Of a stretch of DNA of 64,000 nucleotides, positions 18,714 through 27,210 are shown one piece after another (the first letter of the stretch is position 1; each line of letters begins with the position of its first letter). Source of the stretch: Polaribacter huanghezhanensis (GTDB taxonomy: Bacteria > Bacteroidota > Bacteroidia > Flavobacteriales > Flavobacteriaceae); NCBI RefSeq assembly GCF_030444335.1, contig NZ_CP128595.1, positions 1,054,001-1,118,000 on the forward strand, read 5' to 3'. Position numbers and translations under genes: made by a program. Under the pieces are notes generated by a model. It ran no database searches, was not told where the DNA came from, and saw nothing but the letters and a program-made list of their open reading frames with translations.

Positions 18714-19886
18714 ATGAAAAATATATATTTAATCTTAGCAAGCACTATTGTTTTAGCATCGTGTGGTAGTAAAAAAGAAAAATCGGTAGAAGCTGTTATT
18801 TCTAAAGGAAACTTAGAAGAAATTAGAGTTAAGAAAACAGAAGTAGAGCTAAAACAGCAATTGATTTCAGATCAATTAGATTCTTTAAATGTTGCGATTT
18901 CTAAACTAGATACCATTAAAAAATTACCTTTAGTAACTACATTTATTACTAAAACTGTAGAATTTAATCACTATTTAGAATTGCAAGGAAATGTGAGTAC
19001 AAAGCAAAATATTTTGGTGTATCCAGAAATGCCTGGAATTTTAGAAAACGTTTTAGTAAAAGAAGGAACTTCTGTTAAAAAAGGAGACGTTTTAGCGAAG
19101 ATAAATGATGGCGGGTTAAGTCAACAATTAGCACAAGCAGAAACACAATTGCAATTAGCAAAAACAACGTTTGATAGACAAGAGCGTTTGTGGAATCAAA
19201 AAATTGGTTCTGAAATGCAGTATTTACAAGCAAAAGCTTCATATCAGTCGCAAACTAATGTGGTAAAACAATTAAAAGATCAATTAGAAAAAACAGTAAT
19301 TGTTGCGCCTTTTGATGGAGTAATTGATGAAGTTTTTAAAGAAAAAGGAAGCGTTGTTTCTCCTGGGCCAGGATCAGAAATTTTTAGAATCATCAACCTT
19401 TCTAATATGTATATTGAAGCCGAAGTGCCAGAAAGTTATATTCCTTTTATTAAAAAAGGAAAATCGGTTGAAGTGTATTTTCCTGTTTTAGGAGAAACAT
19501 TACACACCAAAGTTAGACAAGTGGGTAATTATATCAACCCAAATAACAGATCGTTTAAAGTAGAAATTGATGTTCCAAATGTAGGAAATCATATCAAACC
19601 AAATTTAACAGCCAAGTTAAAGATTAACGATTATACAAATAAAGAGTCTTTTTTAATTCCGCAAAGCATCATTTCAGAAAATGCAAACGGAGATCAATAT
19701 GTATATGTTGTGGAAAATAGTAACGCAAATAATGAAGGAGTTGCAAAACGTCGAATAATTAAGACAGGAAGAACTCAGGGCGATATTATTGAAGTTGTTA
19801 AAGGAATTAAAAGCAACGTGCAAATTATTAAAGAAGGAGCAAGGAGTGTAAAAGAAGGACAAACAGTTAAGGTAATTAAATACTAA
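18714..19886 (+). CDS. RND efflux periplasmic adaptor (membrane fusion protein), lipoprotein
   Basis: 390 aa. Lipobox VLASCGSK puts the lipidated Cys at residue 17. A coiled region (about 25-65) precedes the biotinyl-lipoyl-like hairpin (LVKEGTSVKKGDVLAKIND, about 115-133), the alpha-helical hairpin (AQAETQLQLAKTTFDRQERL) and the second half-lipoyl motif (IVAPFDGVIDEVF, about 198-210), then beta-barrel and membrane-proximal domains. It bridges the inner-membrane pump and TolC. Follows tolC by 9 bp. Confidence 0.92.
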   Translation: MKNIYLILASTIVLASCGSKKEKSVEAVISKGNLEEIRVKKTEVELKQQLISDQLDSLNVAISKLDTIKKLPLVTTFITKTVEFNHYLELQGNVSTKQNILVYPEMPGILENVLVKEGTSVKKGDVLAKINDGGLSQQLAQAETQLQLAKTTFDRQERLWNQKIGSEMQYLQAKASYQSQTNVVKQLKDQLEKTVIVAPFDGVIDEVFKEKGSVVSPGPGSEIFRIINLSNMYIEAEVPESYIPFIKKGKSVEVYFPVLGETLHTKVRQVGNYINPNNRSFKVEIDVPNVGNHIKPNLTAKLKINDYTNKESFLIPQSIISENANGDQYVYVVENSNANNEGVAKRRIIKTGRTQGDIIEVVKGIKSNVQIIKEGARSVKEGQTVKVIKY

Positions 19887-19894
19887 GCAAATCG

Positions 19895-22800
19895 ATGTCA
19901 GAAAAAAACAAAAAAATAGATAAAGAATTTGGTTTTTCGTCTTGGGCAATTTCCAATAAAACAACCATGTATGTGGTAATGTTGGTTATTTTTTACTTAG
20001 GTATTTCAGCATTTTTTGATATGCCAAGAGAAAGTTTCCCAGAAATTAAAGAAACCAAAATATATGTCAGTTCTGTATATCCAGGAAATACCGCAGAAGA
20101 TATCGAAAAATTAATTACAGATCCGTTAGAAGACAAACTAAAAACGGTAAGTAACGTAATAAAAATTACATCAACATCTCAAGAAGATTACTCTATGGTT
20201 ATTGTAGAGTTTGATGAAAATATTACAGTAGATCAAGCAAAACAAAAGATAAAAGACGAAATAGATTCTGAAACTTCAGGAGAAGATTGGCCAACATTTA
20301 ACGGTGCAAAAGTAGAACCAAATGTGTTTGCGCTAAGTATGAGTGAAGAAATGCCCATCTTAAATATTAATATTTCTGGTGATTACCCTGTAGGTAAACT
20401 AAAAGAGTTTGGTGAATATTTACAAGACGAAATAGAAAACTTGCAAGAAATTAAACAAGTAGATATTCGTGGAGTTCAAGATAAAGAGGTAGAAATTGCT
20501 GTTGATATTTACAAAATGATGGCGGCAAAAGTAAGCTTTAACGATATTATAAATACGATAAAAGGAGGAAATGTAACCATGTCTGCGGGGAACTTAATTA
20601 CAAGTGGACAAAGGCGTACTATTAGAATTTTAGGAGAAATTGAAAGTCCAAAAGAGTTAGAAAATTTTGTAGTAAAATCAGAAAACAACAATCCTATTTA
20701 TTTAAAAGATGTTGCCACGGTTTCTTTTAAAGAAAAAGACAGAACCACCTACGCAAGAGATTCTGGAAATCGTGTGGTGATGTTAGATGTTAAAAAACGT
20801 GCAGGAACAAATATGGTTGCCGCTACAGAACAAATAAAAGTAATTGTAGCCAATACTATAAAAAATGTCTTTCCACAAGATTTAAAAGTAACCATTGCAA
20901 ATGACCAATCAGCTACTACAATTTCAGCGGTAGATGATTTGGTAAACAATATTATTTTCGGTGTTATTTTAGTAGTAACCGTTTTAATGTTTTTCTTAGG
21001 ATTTAAAAATGCTGTTTTTGTTGGTTTTGCAATACCGATGTCCATGTTTATGTCCTTATTAATCTTGAACTCTCTTGGCTATACATTAAACACCATGATT
21101 CTTTTCGGATTAATTATGGGACTCGGAATGTTGGTTGATAACGGAATTGTAGTGGTAGAAAACGTATATCGTTTAATGGATGAAGAAGGCATGAGTAGAA
21201 CCGAAGCCGCTAAAAAAGGAATTGGAGAAATTGCATTTCCTATTATCATTTCTACAGCAACAACGGTAGCGGCGTTTATTCCTTTAGGTTTATGGCCAGG
21301 AGTTATGGGAGAATTTATGAAATTGTTACCAATAACGTTATCTACTGTTTTGGGTTCATCATTATTTGTGGCAATCTTTTTCAACTCTGTTTTGGTCTCA
21401 GACTTTATGAGTGTAGAAGATAAAAACATGCCGTTAAAACAGATTATTAAAACCACAAGTATTATTGCATGTATTGGGATATTAATTTTAATTTTTGGAG
21501 GAACTTATAGAGCTTTAGGAAGTCTTATGATTTTTACTGCAATTATGTTGTGGGTTTATCGATTGTTCTTAAGAAAATGGGCAAATTCGTTTCAAACAAA
21601 GACGTTACCACGTTTAGAAAATTGGTATGAAAGGAGTTTACGTAAAGCATTAAAAGGAAGCGCACCGTATTGGTTGATTGGAGGAACGTTTTTGTTATTA
21701 ATTGTAGCTTTTGTGGCGTTTGGTGCTTCTTTAGGAATGCAAAGAACCAAAGTAGAATTTTTCCCAGATAATAAGCCAAATCAAATTATAGTGTATATCG
21801 AATATCCGCAAGGAACCGATATTGAAAAAACAAATGTAATTACAAAAGAGATTGAAGCAAAAGTATATGCTGTTTTAAATGATAAACAATATATGGATGG
21901 CGACTACAATTTTCTGGTAGAAAGTGCTGTTTCTCAAGTTGGTGAAGGAGCTGGGAATCCGCAAGCAGATGGCGGCTCTTCGGCAGAAATGCCACACAAA
22001 GGTAAAATTACCGCTTCTATGCGTCAATTTAAATATAGAAGAGGTGCAGACAGCGAGTTGTTAAGACAAAAAGTACAAAAAGCATTGGTTGGCATTTATC
22101 CTGGAGTTTTAATTTCTGTAGAAAAAGATGCAAATGGGCCACCAGCTGGATCTCCAATTAATATTGAAATTGAAGGAAGTGATTACAATGAATTAATTGC
22201 AACTGCAGAAAGAATGCGTGATTTTATCAATACAAAAAGTATTGCGGGAATTGACGAATTAAAAATCGATGTAAACAAAGACAAACCAGGAATGCAAGTG
22301 CTTGTTGATAGAAAAAAAGCAGGAGAATTAGGAGTAAGCACATCACAAGTTGGTCAACAAATTCGTACTTCTATTTTTGGATCAAAAGCTGGGGTTTATA
22401 AAGAGGCTGGCGATGATTTTGATATCTATGTTCGTTTTAACAAAGAAAATAGATACAATACAAGTGCTATTTTTAATCAGAAAATAACATTTAGAGATAA
22501 TTCTGGTAAAGTAAAAGAAATTCCGGTTTCTACATTGGCAAAACACACCAATAACTCTGGTTTTAGCGCTATCAAACACAACGACACAAAACGTGTGGTT
22601 ACGGTCTATTCAGCATTATCTCCAGGATATACAGATGCAGCAGCAATTGTAAGTCAAGTTCAAAAAGAAATGAAATCTTTTCATAATTTACCAAAAGGAA
22701 TTAAGATCGATTATACAGGGCAAATTGAAGAGCAAAACAAACAAATGTCTTTCTTAATGGGAGCATTAATTACAGGTCTAGGATTAATTTTCTTCATCTT

Positions 22801-23359
22801 AATTTTCCAATTTAACTCTGTCTCAAGACCAACAATTATTATGTTGGCAATCTTTTTAAGCTTTATTGGAGTTTTTGGAGGATTAGTTATTACTGGAGCA
22901 TCTTTTGTAATTATGATGACCATGATGGGAATTATATCGCTCGCCGGAATTGTCGTAAACAATGGTGTTGTATTGTTAGATTATGCACAGCTATTGATCG
23001 ATAGGAAAAAGGCAGAGTTAGGATTGGATGAAAAAGAATTTTTAGAAGAGAATGATTTGTTTGAAAGTATTGTAAGAGCTGGTAAAGCACGTTTGCGTCC
23101 GGTATTATTAACAGCGATTACAACTATCTTGGGACTGGTACCTTTAGCAATCGGATTTAACATTAACTTCTTTACATTATTTAGCGATTTTAATCCCAAT
23201 ATATATATGGGAGGAGACAATGTTGTGTTCTGGGGACCATTAGCATGGACAGTTATTTACGGTCTTTTAATAGCAACATTTTTAACATTAATAGTAGTGC
23301 CAATTCTATTTTACTTAGTCACAAAATTTAAAATGTGGTTGCGTTTAAAAATGGCATAA
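19895..23359 (+). CDS. RND family efflux transporter permease (AcrB/HAE1-like)
   Basis: 1154 aa inner-membrane proton-driven exporter with about 12 membrane segments and two large periplasmic loops. The TM4 relay motif reads GMLVDNGIVVVENVYRL, so the second acidic residue of the usual VDD pair is Asn, a change also seen in many homologues. The second half has GIISLAGIVVNNGVVLLDYA and RLRPVLLTAITTILGLVPLA. A roughly 100-residue insert between TM6 and TM7 (about 505-600) includes two more hydrophobic segments. Substrate unknown. Last gene of the operon, with a hairpin terminator behind it. Confidence 0.93.
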   Translation: MSEKNKKIDKEFGFSSWAISNKTTMYVVMLVIFYLGISAFFDMPRESFPEIKETKIYVSSVYPGNTAEDIEKLITDPLEDKLKTVSNVIKITSTSQEDYSMVIVEFDENITVDQAKQKIKDEIDSETSGEDWPTFNGAKVEPNVFALSMSEEMPILNINISGDYPVGKLKEFGEYLQDEIENLQEIKQVDIRGVQDKEVEIAVDIYKMMAAKVSFNDIINTIKGGNVTMSAGNLITSGQRRTIRILGEIESPKELENFVVKSENNNPIYLKDVATVSFKEKDRTTYARDSGNRVVMLDVKKRAGTNMVAATEQIKVIVANTIKNVFPQDLKVTIANDQSATTISAVDDLVNNIIFGVILVVTVLMFFLGFKNAVFVGFAIPMSMFMSLLILNSLGYTLNTMILFGLIMGLGMLVDNGIVVVENVYRLMDEEGMSRTEAAKKGIGEIAFPIIISTATTVAAFIPLGLWPGVMGEFMKLLPITLSTVLGSSLFVAIFFNSVLVSDFMSVEDKNMPLKQIIKTTSIIACIGILILIFGGTYRALGSLMIFTAIMLWVYRLFLRKWANSFQTKTLPRLENWYERSLRKALKGSAPYWLIGGTFLLLIVAFVAFGASLGMQRTKVEFFPDNKPNQIIVYIEYPQGTDIEKTNVITKEIEAKVYAVLNDKQYMDGDYNFLVESAVSQVGEGAGNPQADGGSSAEMPHKGKITASMRQFKYRRGADSELLRQKVQKALVGIYPGVLISVEKDANGPPAGSPINIEIEGSDYNELIATAERMRDFINTKSIAGIDELKIDVNKDKPGMQVLVDRKKAGELGVSTSQVGQQIRTSIFGSKAGVYKEAGDDFDIYVRFNKENRYNTSAIFNQKITFRDNSGKVKEIPVSTLAKHTNNSGFSAIKHNDTKRVVTVYSALSPGYTDAAAIVSQVQKEMKSFHNLPKGIKIDYTGQIEEQNKQMSFLMGALITGLGLIFFILIFQFNSVSRPTIIMLAIFLSFIGVFGGLVITGASFVIMMTMMGIISLAGIVVNNGVVLLDYAQLLIDRKKAELGLDEKEFLEENDLFESIVRAGKARLRPVLLTAITTILGLVPLAIGFNINFFTLFSDFNPNIYMGGDNVVFWGPLAWTVIYGLLIATFLTLIVVPILFYLVTKFKMWLRLKMA

Positions 23360-23382
23360 CAGTTCGTTTTAATAGTTGAGAA

Positions 23383-23413
23383 AGGCTGAGGAGAATAACC
23401 TCAGCCTTTTTTA
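23383..23413 (+). terminator. Terminator of the efflux operon
   Basis: AGGCTGAGG and CCTCAGCCT form a perfect 9-bp GC-rich stem around AGAATAA, followed by a T tract. Confidence 0.9.
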
Positions 23414-23435
23414 TTTCTGGTAATTATTAATTATT

Positions 23436-23443
23436 TATTTTTG
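23436..23443 (+). promoter_or_regulatory. Candidate -7 box for recX
   Basis: TATTTTTG, 22 bp before the recX ATG. No clear -33 element. Confidence 0.4.
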
Positions 23444-23465
23444 AATAGCAAAAGCACTATTTTTT

Positions 23466-23951
23466 ATGAATGAACAAAAATATTTTTCAATTGAAGAAAT
23501 CAAAAGGAAATTAGAAAGATACTGTGTCTATCAAGATCGTTGTCATAAAGAAATTGAAACAAAACTAAGAGAGTTCATCCTAATTGAAGAAGCAAAAAAT
23601 CAAATAATTTTGCATTTGATGGAACATGATTTTTTAAATGAAGAACGCTTTTCTAAAAGTTTTGCAAGAGGAAAATTTAAGATTAAAAATTGGGGAAAAC
23701 AAAGAATCATAAGAGAATTAAAATCTAGAGATATTTCTGAATACAATATAAAAACGGCACTTAAAGAAATAGATGAAGAAGAATATTTGGCAACAATCAA
23801 TAAAATTGCAGTGAAACGAAATTCAATATTAAACGAGTCAGATTTTTATAAAAGAAAAAAGAAATTAACAGATTACCTAATCAGAAAAGGATACGAATTT
23901 GATCTTATTTTTTCAACGATTAAAAGAGTATTAGAAAAAAATAATTTTTAA
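23466..23951 (+). CDS. recX: RecX family regulatory protein
   Basis: 161 aa, basic and helical. Three-helix RecX repeats are visible, including LMEHDFLNEERFSKSFARGKFKIKNWGKQRI (about 56-86) and LIRKGYEFDLIFSTIKRVL near the C-terminus. The family binds the RecA filament and limits its activity. recA is not in the window. Ends in a 4-bp tail-to-tail overlap with the next minus-strand gene. Confidence 0.88.
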   Translation: MNEQKYFSIEEIKRKLERYCVYQDRCHKEIETKLREFILIEEAKNQIILHLMEHDFLNEERFSKSFARGKFKIKNWGKQRIIRELKSRDISEYNIKTALKEIDEEEYLATINKIAVKRNSILNESDFYKRKKKLTDYLIRKGYEFDLIFSTIKRVLEKNNF

Positions 23952-24448
23952 TTGATGTTGTCTATATCTTGCTCAACTTTTAATTGAGAATAGATCGTAT
24001 TTATTTTAGAGTTTGTTGCAGAAAAAGCAGCAATTATTTTGTTGACTTCTACATGAACTTCTTTTGCTGTAATTGCAGGAATAAATGTCATGTCTTTTAA
24101 ACGCAAAGTTTCATTTTCTAACACATTTACTCGTGTTCTAAAAGGTAAATTTAACAACTCTTTTGGTCTAATACTATCTTTTAAAAACTTAACTACTTCA
24201 GCTAACTTCAAAGCATTATTTAACGCTTCGCTCGCAGAAATAGACGAAAACTGCTTTAAGTTGTTTGCAACCGATTGATATTCTTTCCAATCGGCAACTT
24301 TTTCTTTTGAGTTTTTTTCTAATTCCAACACAGAACTATGTTTCTGAACGATGTTCATTTCAGATTTTTGAATCTTAGATTCTTGTACAGCAGTTCTGTT
24401 TTTACAAGAACATAAAATCAATAAAAAAACAAGATAAAAATTACGCAT
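23948..24448 (-). CDS. Hypothetical lipoprotein
   Basis: 166 aa, no recognised domain. It starts MRNFYLVFLLILCSCKNRTAV, a short signal with a lipobox-like LCSC. The rest is helical and polar, with a conserved-looking block LNLPFRTRVNVLENETLRLKD (about 100-120) and a C-terminal coiled segment. The frame is open farther upstream to 24616, but the signal peptide marks the ATG at 24448 as the start. The upstream extension would also overlap the divergent threonine dehydrogenase. Function unknown. Confidence 0.7.
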   Translation of the reverse strand: MRNFYLVFLLILCSCKNRTAVQESKIQKSEMNIVQKHSSVLELEKNSKEKVADWKEYQSVANNLKQFSSISASEALNNALKLAEVVKFLKDSIRPKELLNLPFRTRVNVLENETLRLKDMTFIPAITAKEVHVEVNKIIAAFSATNSKINTIYSQLKVEQDIDNIN

Positions 24449-24568
24449 AGCTATTAATATAATTGTAAAAATACATATTTTTAAAGTTGTTTTTTTGACT
24501 TTAACATTTAATTTTAAATCAATAAAAACATATTTATTGTTCTTGCATTTAAGAATACATAAATTATG

Positions 24569-24576
24569 TACTTTTG
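24569..24576 (+). promoter_or_regulatory. Candidate -7 box for the threonine dehydrogenase gene
   Basis: TACTTTTG, 26 bp before the ATG. A second match (TATTTTTG at 24584-24591) lies closer to the start. The -33 element is not clear for either. Confidence 0.45.
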
Positions 24577-24602
24577 CTTCACATATTTTTGAATTATAAC
24601 GA

Positions 24603-25541
24603 ATGAGTGACACCATTTTAATTATTGGAGCTTGCGGGCAAATAGGTTCTGAACTTACCCAGAAACTTAGAGAAATTTACGGAAATGATAGCGTTATCGC
24701 TACAGATATTAGAGAAGGAAAAGAAGATTTAATGAATTCTGGACCGTTCGAAATTTTAGACGCTACCAATAAAGAAGGTATTTTAAAAATTGTTCAAAAA
24801 TACAAGGTTACTCAAGTTTATTTAATGGCAGCAATGCTTTCTGCAACCGCTGAAAAATATCCACAAAAAGCGTGGGAATTAAATATGAACTCTTTACTCG
24901 GAGTTTTAGAATTGGCAAAAGATAAACACATTAAACAAGTGTATTGGCCAAGTTCTATTGCTTCTTTCGGACCAACATCACCAAAAATAAATACGCCACA
25001 ACAAACCATCATGGAACCAACCACCGTTTACGGAATTAGTAAATTGGCTGGCGAACATTGGTGTAATTATTATCATAATAGATATGGAGTTGATGTTAGG
25101 AGCATTCGCTATCCTGGAATTATAAGTTGGAAAACAAAACCGGGCGGAGGAACTACAGATTATGCTGTTGATATCTATTTTAAAGCAGTAGAAAATCAAT
25201 CGTATGAATGTTTTTTAAGTGAAAATACACGTTTGCCAATGATGTATATGCAAGACGCTATTGATGCAACTATAAAAATTATGCAAGCTGATGCCGCTAC
25301 AATTAAAACCAGAACTTCTTATAATTTAGCCGCAATTAGTTTTACTCCAGAAGAAATGGCGGCTGAAATAAAAAAACACATTCCTGAGTTTAAAATTTCG
25401 TATAAAACCGATTTTAGACAACAAATTGCAGATAGTTGGCCGCAAGTAATTGATGATTTAAATGCCAGAAAAGATTGGGGTTGGAAGCATCAATTTGATT
25501 TGGAGTTGATGACCAAAGAAATGCTTAAAAACTTACAGTAG
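24603..25541 (+). CDS. L-threonine 3-dehydrogenase, SDR (epimerase-like) type
   Basis: 312 aa extended short-chain dehydrogenase. Nucleotide-binding motif GACGQIGSEL (about residues 8-17), then DIRE, and the catalytic YGISK motif (about 142-146). The block LMAAMLSATAEKYPQKAWELNMNSLLGVLELA and the whole N-terminus match the flavobacterial NAD-dependent threonine dehydrogenases that are related to UDP-galactose epimerases rather than to the zinc enzymes. Product would be 2-amino-3-oxobutyrate. Monocistronic. The epimerase alternative is less likely because the threonine-dehydrogenase N-terminus fits so well. Confidence 0.83.
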   Translation: MSDTILIIGACGQIGSELTQKLREIYGNDSVIATDIREGKEDLMNSGPFEILDATNKEGILKIVQKYKVTQVYLMAAMLSATAEKYPQKAWELNMNSLLGVLELAKDKHIKQVYWPSSIASFGPTSPKINTPQQTIMEPTTVYGISKLAGEHWCNYYHNRYGVDVRSIRYPGIISWKTKPGGGTTDYAVDIYFKAVENQSYECFLSENTRLPMMYMQDAIDATIKIMQADAATIKTRTSYNLAAISFTPEEMAAEIKKHIPEFKISYKTDFRQQIADSWPQVIDDLNARKDWGWKHQFDLELMTKEMLKNLQ

Positions 25542-25591
25542 TTTCTTGATAATTATCATGTTTTAAACACTGCTTCAATTGTACTTTTACA

Positions 25592-25626
25592 TTCTAAAAA
25601 CGAACTGTAAGTTCTTGTTTTTAGAA
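25592..25626. repeat. Hairpin-forming inverted repeat downstream of threonine dehydrogenase
   Basis: TTCTAAAAAC-GAACT pairs with AGTTC-TT-GTTTTTAGAA, with a 2-nt bulge and a 3-nt loop. There is no clean T tract, so it may be a weak terminator or an mRNA-end structure. Confidence 0.45.
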
Positions 25627-25652
25627 CGTCTAAAAAGTAAATTTAAGAATAT

Positions 25653-26246
25653 ATGAACACAATTATTAAAGAGAGTTTGGCAAAAAGTTTGTCGTACAAA
25701 ACTTATAGAAAAATAGTTAGTGATTTGTTAGATGAAGGCAAATCTACTGGGCCAGAACAATCAGCAGATTTATTAAATTACAGTATCTTAAACGATGCAA
25801 GAATGAATCGTTTAGACAAAAAAACAAAGCTTACGGATGCTACTATTGAAGCTTTAAAAAGTACAAAAAATAAACAAACTTGGTTGTTAATTACAGAAAG
25901 TTGGTGTGGCGACGCAGCTCAAATTATGCCTGTAATTAACAAGATGAGTTTGCAAAGTGATAATGTAAATTTAAAAGTTGTGTTACGCGATGAAAATGAA
26001 GCATTGATGAATCAATTTTTAACAAACGGAAGCAAATCTATTCCGAAATTAGTTGTTTTGAATGAAAATGAAGAAGTGATTTCTTCTTGGGGACCAAGAC
26101 CTTCAATTGCTACTAAAATGGTAAATGATTACAAAGAAAAACACGGAGGATTAGATGCTGATTTTAAAAGAGATTTACAAGTCTGGTACAATAAAAATAA
26201 AGGTGAAAACATTCAAGAAGATGTTGTTGCTTTTTTAGAAAAATAA
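25653..26246 (+). CDS. Thioredoxin-family protein with altered active site
   Basis: 197 aa, no signal peptide. The region LLITESWCGDAAQIMPVINKM (about residues 76-96) aligns with the thioredoxin active-site helix, but the usual CxxC is WCGDA, leaving a single cysteine. NGSKSIPKLVVLNENEEVISSWGPRP supplies the cis-proline loop and following strands. A helical N-terminal 65 residues precede the fold. The protein may be a monothiol reductase or a non-catalytic thioredoxin fold (inference). No partner gene is adjacent. Confidence 0.8.
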   Translation: MNTIIKESLAKSLSYKTYRKIVSDLLDEGKSTGPEQSADLLNYSILNDARMNRLDKKTKLTDATIEALKSTKNKQTWLLITESWCGDAAQIMPVINKMSLQSDNVNLKVVLRDENEALMNQFLTNGSKSIPKLVVLNENEEVISSWGPRPSIATKMVNDYKEKHGGLDADFKRDLQVWYNKNKGENIQEDVVAFLEK

Positions 26247-26256
26247 AATGTTGTAC

Positions 26257-26380
26257 TGTCAATTCGAGTGAATTTTTCGATTTAAATGAGAAAAATTTGT
26301 ATCGAGAATTAGTAATTAGTTCTCTATACATTTTTTGTTTTGACTGTGCTCAATTTGACAAAAAAATACTCAAACTGACA
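26257..26380. repeat. REP-like extragenic palindromic repeat cluster
   Basis: TGTCAATTCGAGTG at 26257-26270 opens an element with inner arms AATTTTTC (26271-26278) and GAAAAATT (26290-26297) and closes with ATCGAGAATT (26301-26310). CTCAATTTGACA (26349-26360) and CTCAAACTGACA (26369-26380) follow in the opposite sense. The layout resembles the TGTCA...TCGAG extragenic repeats common between flavobacterial genes. Confidence 0.5.
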
Positions 26381-26397
26381 TCGTAAATATTCATAAT

Positions 26398-26433
26398 AAA
26401 AGTCCTTTTTGCATTTTGTGAAAGGACTTTTCT
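26398..26433. terminator. Terminator-like hairpin before the 26467 gene
   Basis: AAAAGTCCTTT (26398-26408) is mirrored by AAAGGACTTTT (26421-26431), with a short T run after it. It probably ends the thioredoxin-like transcript. Confidence 0.6.
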
Positions 26434-26440
26434 TTTGTGC

Positions 26441-26448
26441 TATCTTTG
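26441..26448 (+). promoter_or_regulatory. Candidate -7 box for the 26467 gene
   Basis: TATCTTTG, 18 bp before the ATG. A TTG at 26416-26418 is present but at a long 22-bp spacing. Confidence 0.5.
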
Positions 26449-26466
26449 CAGTATCAAAACTAAAAA

Positions 26467-26952
26467 ATGCTAGTAGAATATACATCGCTTCCAGAAACAG
26501 CCAAAGTTTGGATTTATCCATCAAACAGAAAATTTTACGATTCAGAAATTGACGGAATTCATCAAAAAATAAAAGCTTTTTTAGAAAGCTGGAAAGCAGA
26601 TGATGCAACTTTTCAGGTTTCTTACCAATTGTTGTATAATCGGTTTATTGTATTGTTTGCAGATGGTTCTAATACTGCATTATCAAATACTGATATTGAT
26701 ACTTCTGTTCAGTTTATTTTACAATTGCAACAAGAACATGAAGTTGAATTGTTAGACAGAATGAATGTGTGTTTTAAGCAAGGCGAATTTGTGCAATACA
26801 AAGAACTAAAAGATTTTAAAAAATTACTAAAGAACAGAGCGGTTACAGGAAAATCTATTGTGTTTGATAATTTAGTAACCACTAAAGAAGAATTTGAAAA
26901 TTATTGGGAAGTACCCATTTCTGAAAGTTGGTATGGACGTTTTTTAAAATAA
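26467..26952 (+). CDS. Conserved flavobacterial protein, often labelled 'ABC transporter ATPase' without ATPase motifs
   Basis: 161 aa soluble protein starting MLVEYTSLPETAKVWIYPSNRKFYDSEI. I recognise it as a family widespread in Flavobacteriia and commonly annotated as an ABC transporter ATPase. The sequence has no Walker A, no LSGGQ and no Walker B, so that name is not supported. Conserved-looking blocks are VWIYPSNRKF, LYNRFIVLFADGS and FDNLVTTKEEFENYWEVPISESW. Cytoplasmic, with its own promoter box. Function unknown. Confidence 0.75.
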   Translation: MLVEYTSLPETAKVWIYPSNRKFYDSEIDGIHQKIKAFLESWKADDATFQVSYQLLYNRFIVLFADGSNTALSNTDIDTSVQFILQLQQEHEVELLDRMNVCFKQGEFVQYKELKDFKKLLKNRAVTGKSIVFDNLVTTKEEFENYWEVPISESWYGRFLK

Positions 26953-26985
26953 TTTTCTCTAAATCTGCGTTTTCAAAAATTAAGT

Positions 26986-27008
26986 AAAAAGAAACTTTTC
27001 TTTTTTTG
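26986..27008 (+). terminator. Weak A/T-only hairpin after the 26467 gene
   Basis: AAAAAGAAA is mirrored by TTTCTTTTT and followed by more T. There is almost no GC in the stem, so it is only a possible terminator. Confidence 0.3.
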
Positions 27009-27084
27009 CTCAAAAAACACTTTTTTATTCTTTTAAAAAATAGTGTCATTAAAAATCGGATAATCAATTAGTTATATTTTTTCT

Positions 27085-27148
27085 CTCACGGTTTTCAGGG
27101 ATGTAACTCACGGTTTTCCGTGAGAAGGAAATACCCCATTTTCCGTGA
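27085..27148. promoter_or_regulatory. Palindromic operator-like array upstream of the HEXXH lipoprotein
   Basis: Three related elements: CTCACGGTTTTC (27085-27096), a complete palindrome CTCACGGTTTTCCGTGAG (27107-27124), and the half-site TTTTCCGTGA (27139-27148), which abuts a TTG -33 element at 27149. The first copy is the left half and the third the right half of the same palindrome. This looks like a set of binding sites for a dimeric regulator. Confidence 0.6.
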
Positions 27149-27179
27149 TTGACACACATAGATTTATAGTTTAGGTTTA
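27149..27179 (+). promoter_or_regulatory. Promoter of the HEXXH lipoprotein operon
   Basis: TTG (27149-27151), a 20-bp spacer, and TAGGTTTA (27172-27179), one mismatch from TAnnTTTG. The nearest operator half-site ends one base upstream, an activator-like arrangement. The leader to the ATG is about 25 nt. Confidence 0.45.
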
Positions 27180-27210
27180 CTGAAATTAATAATCAATAAA
27201 TTTAAATATT

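Noticed and set aside
16748..23359. Horizontally acquired resistance island
   Set aside because: The efflux operon has the same base composition and promoter type as its neighbours and no transposase or att-like repeats; such operons are common in this family.
24449..24616. N-terminal extension of the 23948 lipoprotein gene
   Set aside because: A typical signal peptide starts at 24448; the extension would cover the divergent dehydrogenase promoter and start.
26467..26952. ABC transporter ATPase
   Set aside because: No nucleotide-binding motifs are present, so the usual label is not adopted.
26882..27067. 61-aa minus-strand reading frame between the 26467 gene and the operator array
   Set aside because: It overlaps the end of a well-supported gene, is AT-driven and Lys/Phe-rich, and has no promoter or conserved motif.
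27085..27148. CRISPR-like repeat array
   Set aside because: Only three short units, two of them half-sites, with unequal spacing and no cas genes; better explained as operators.
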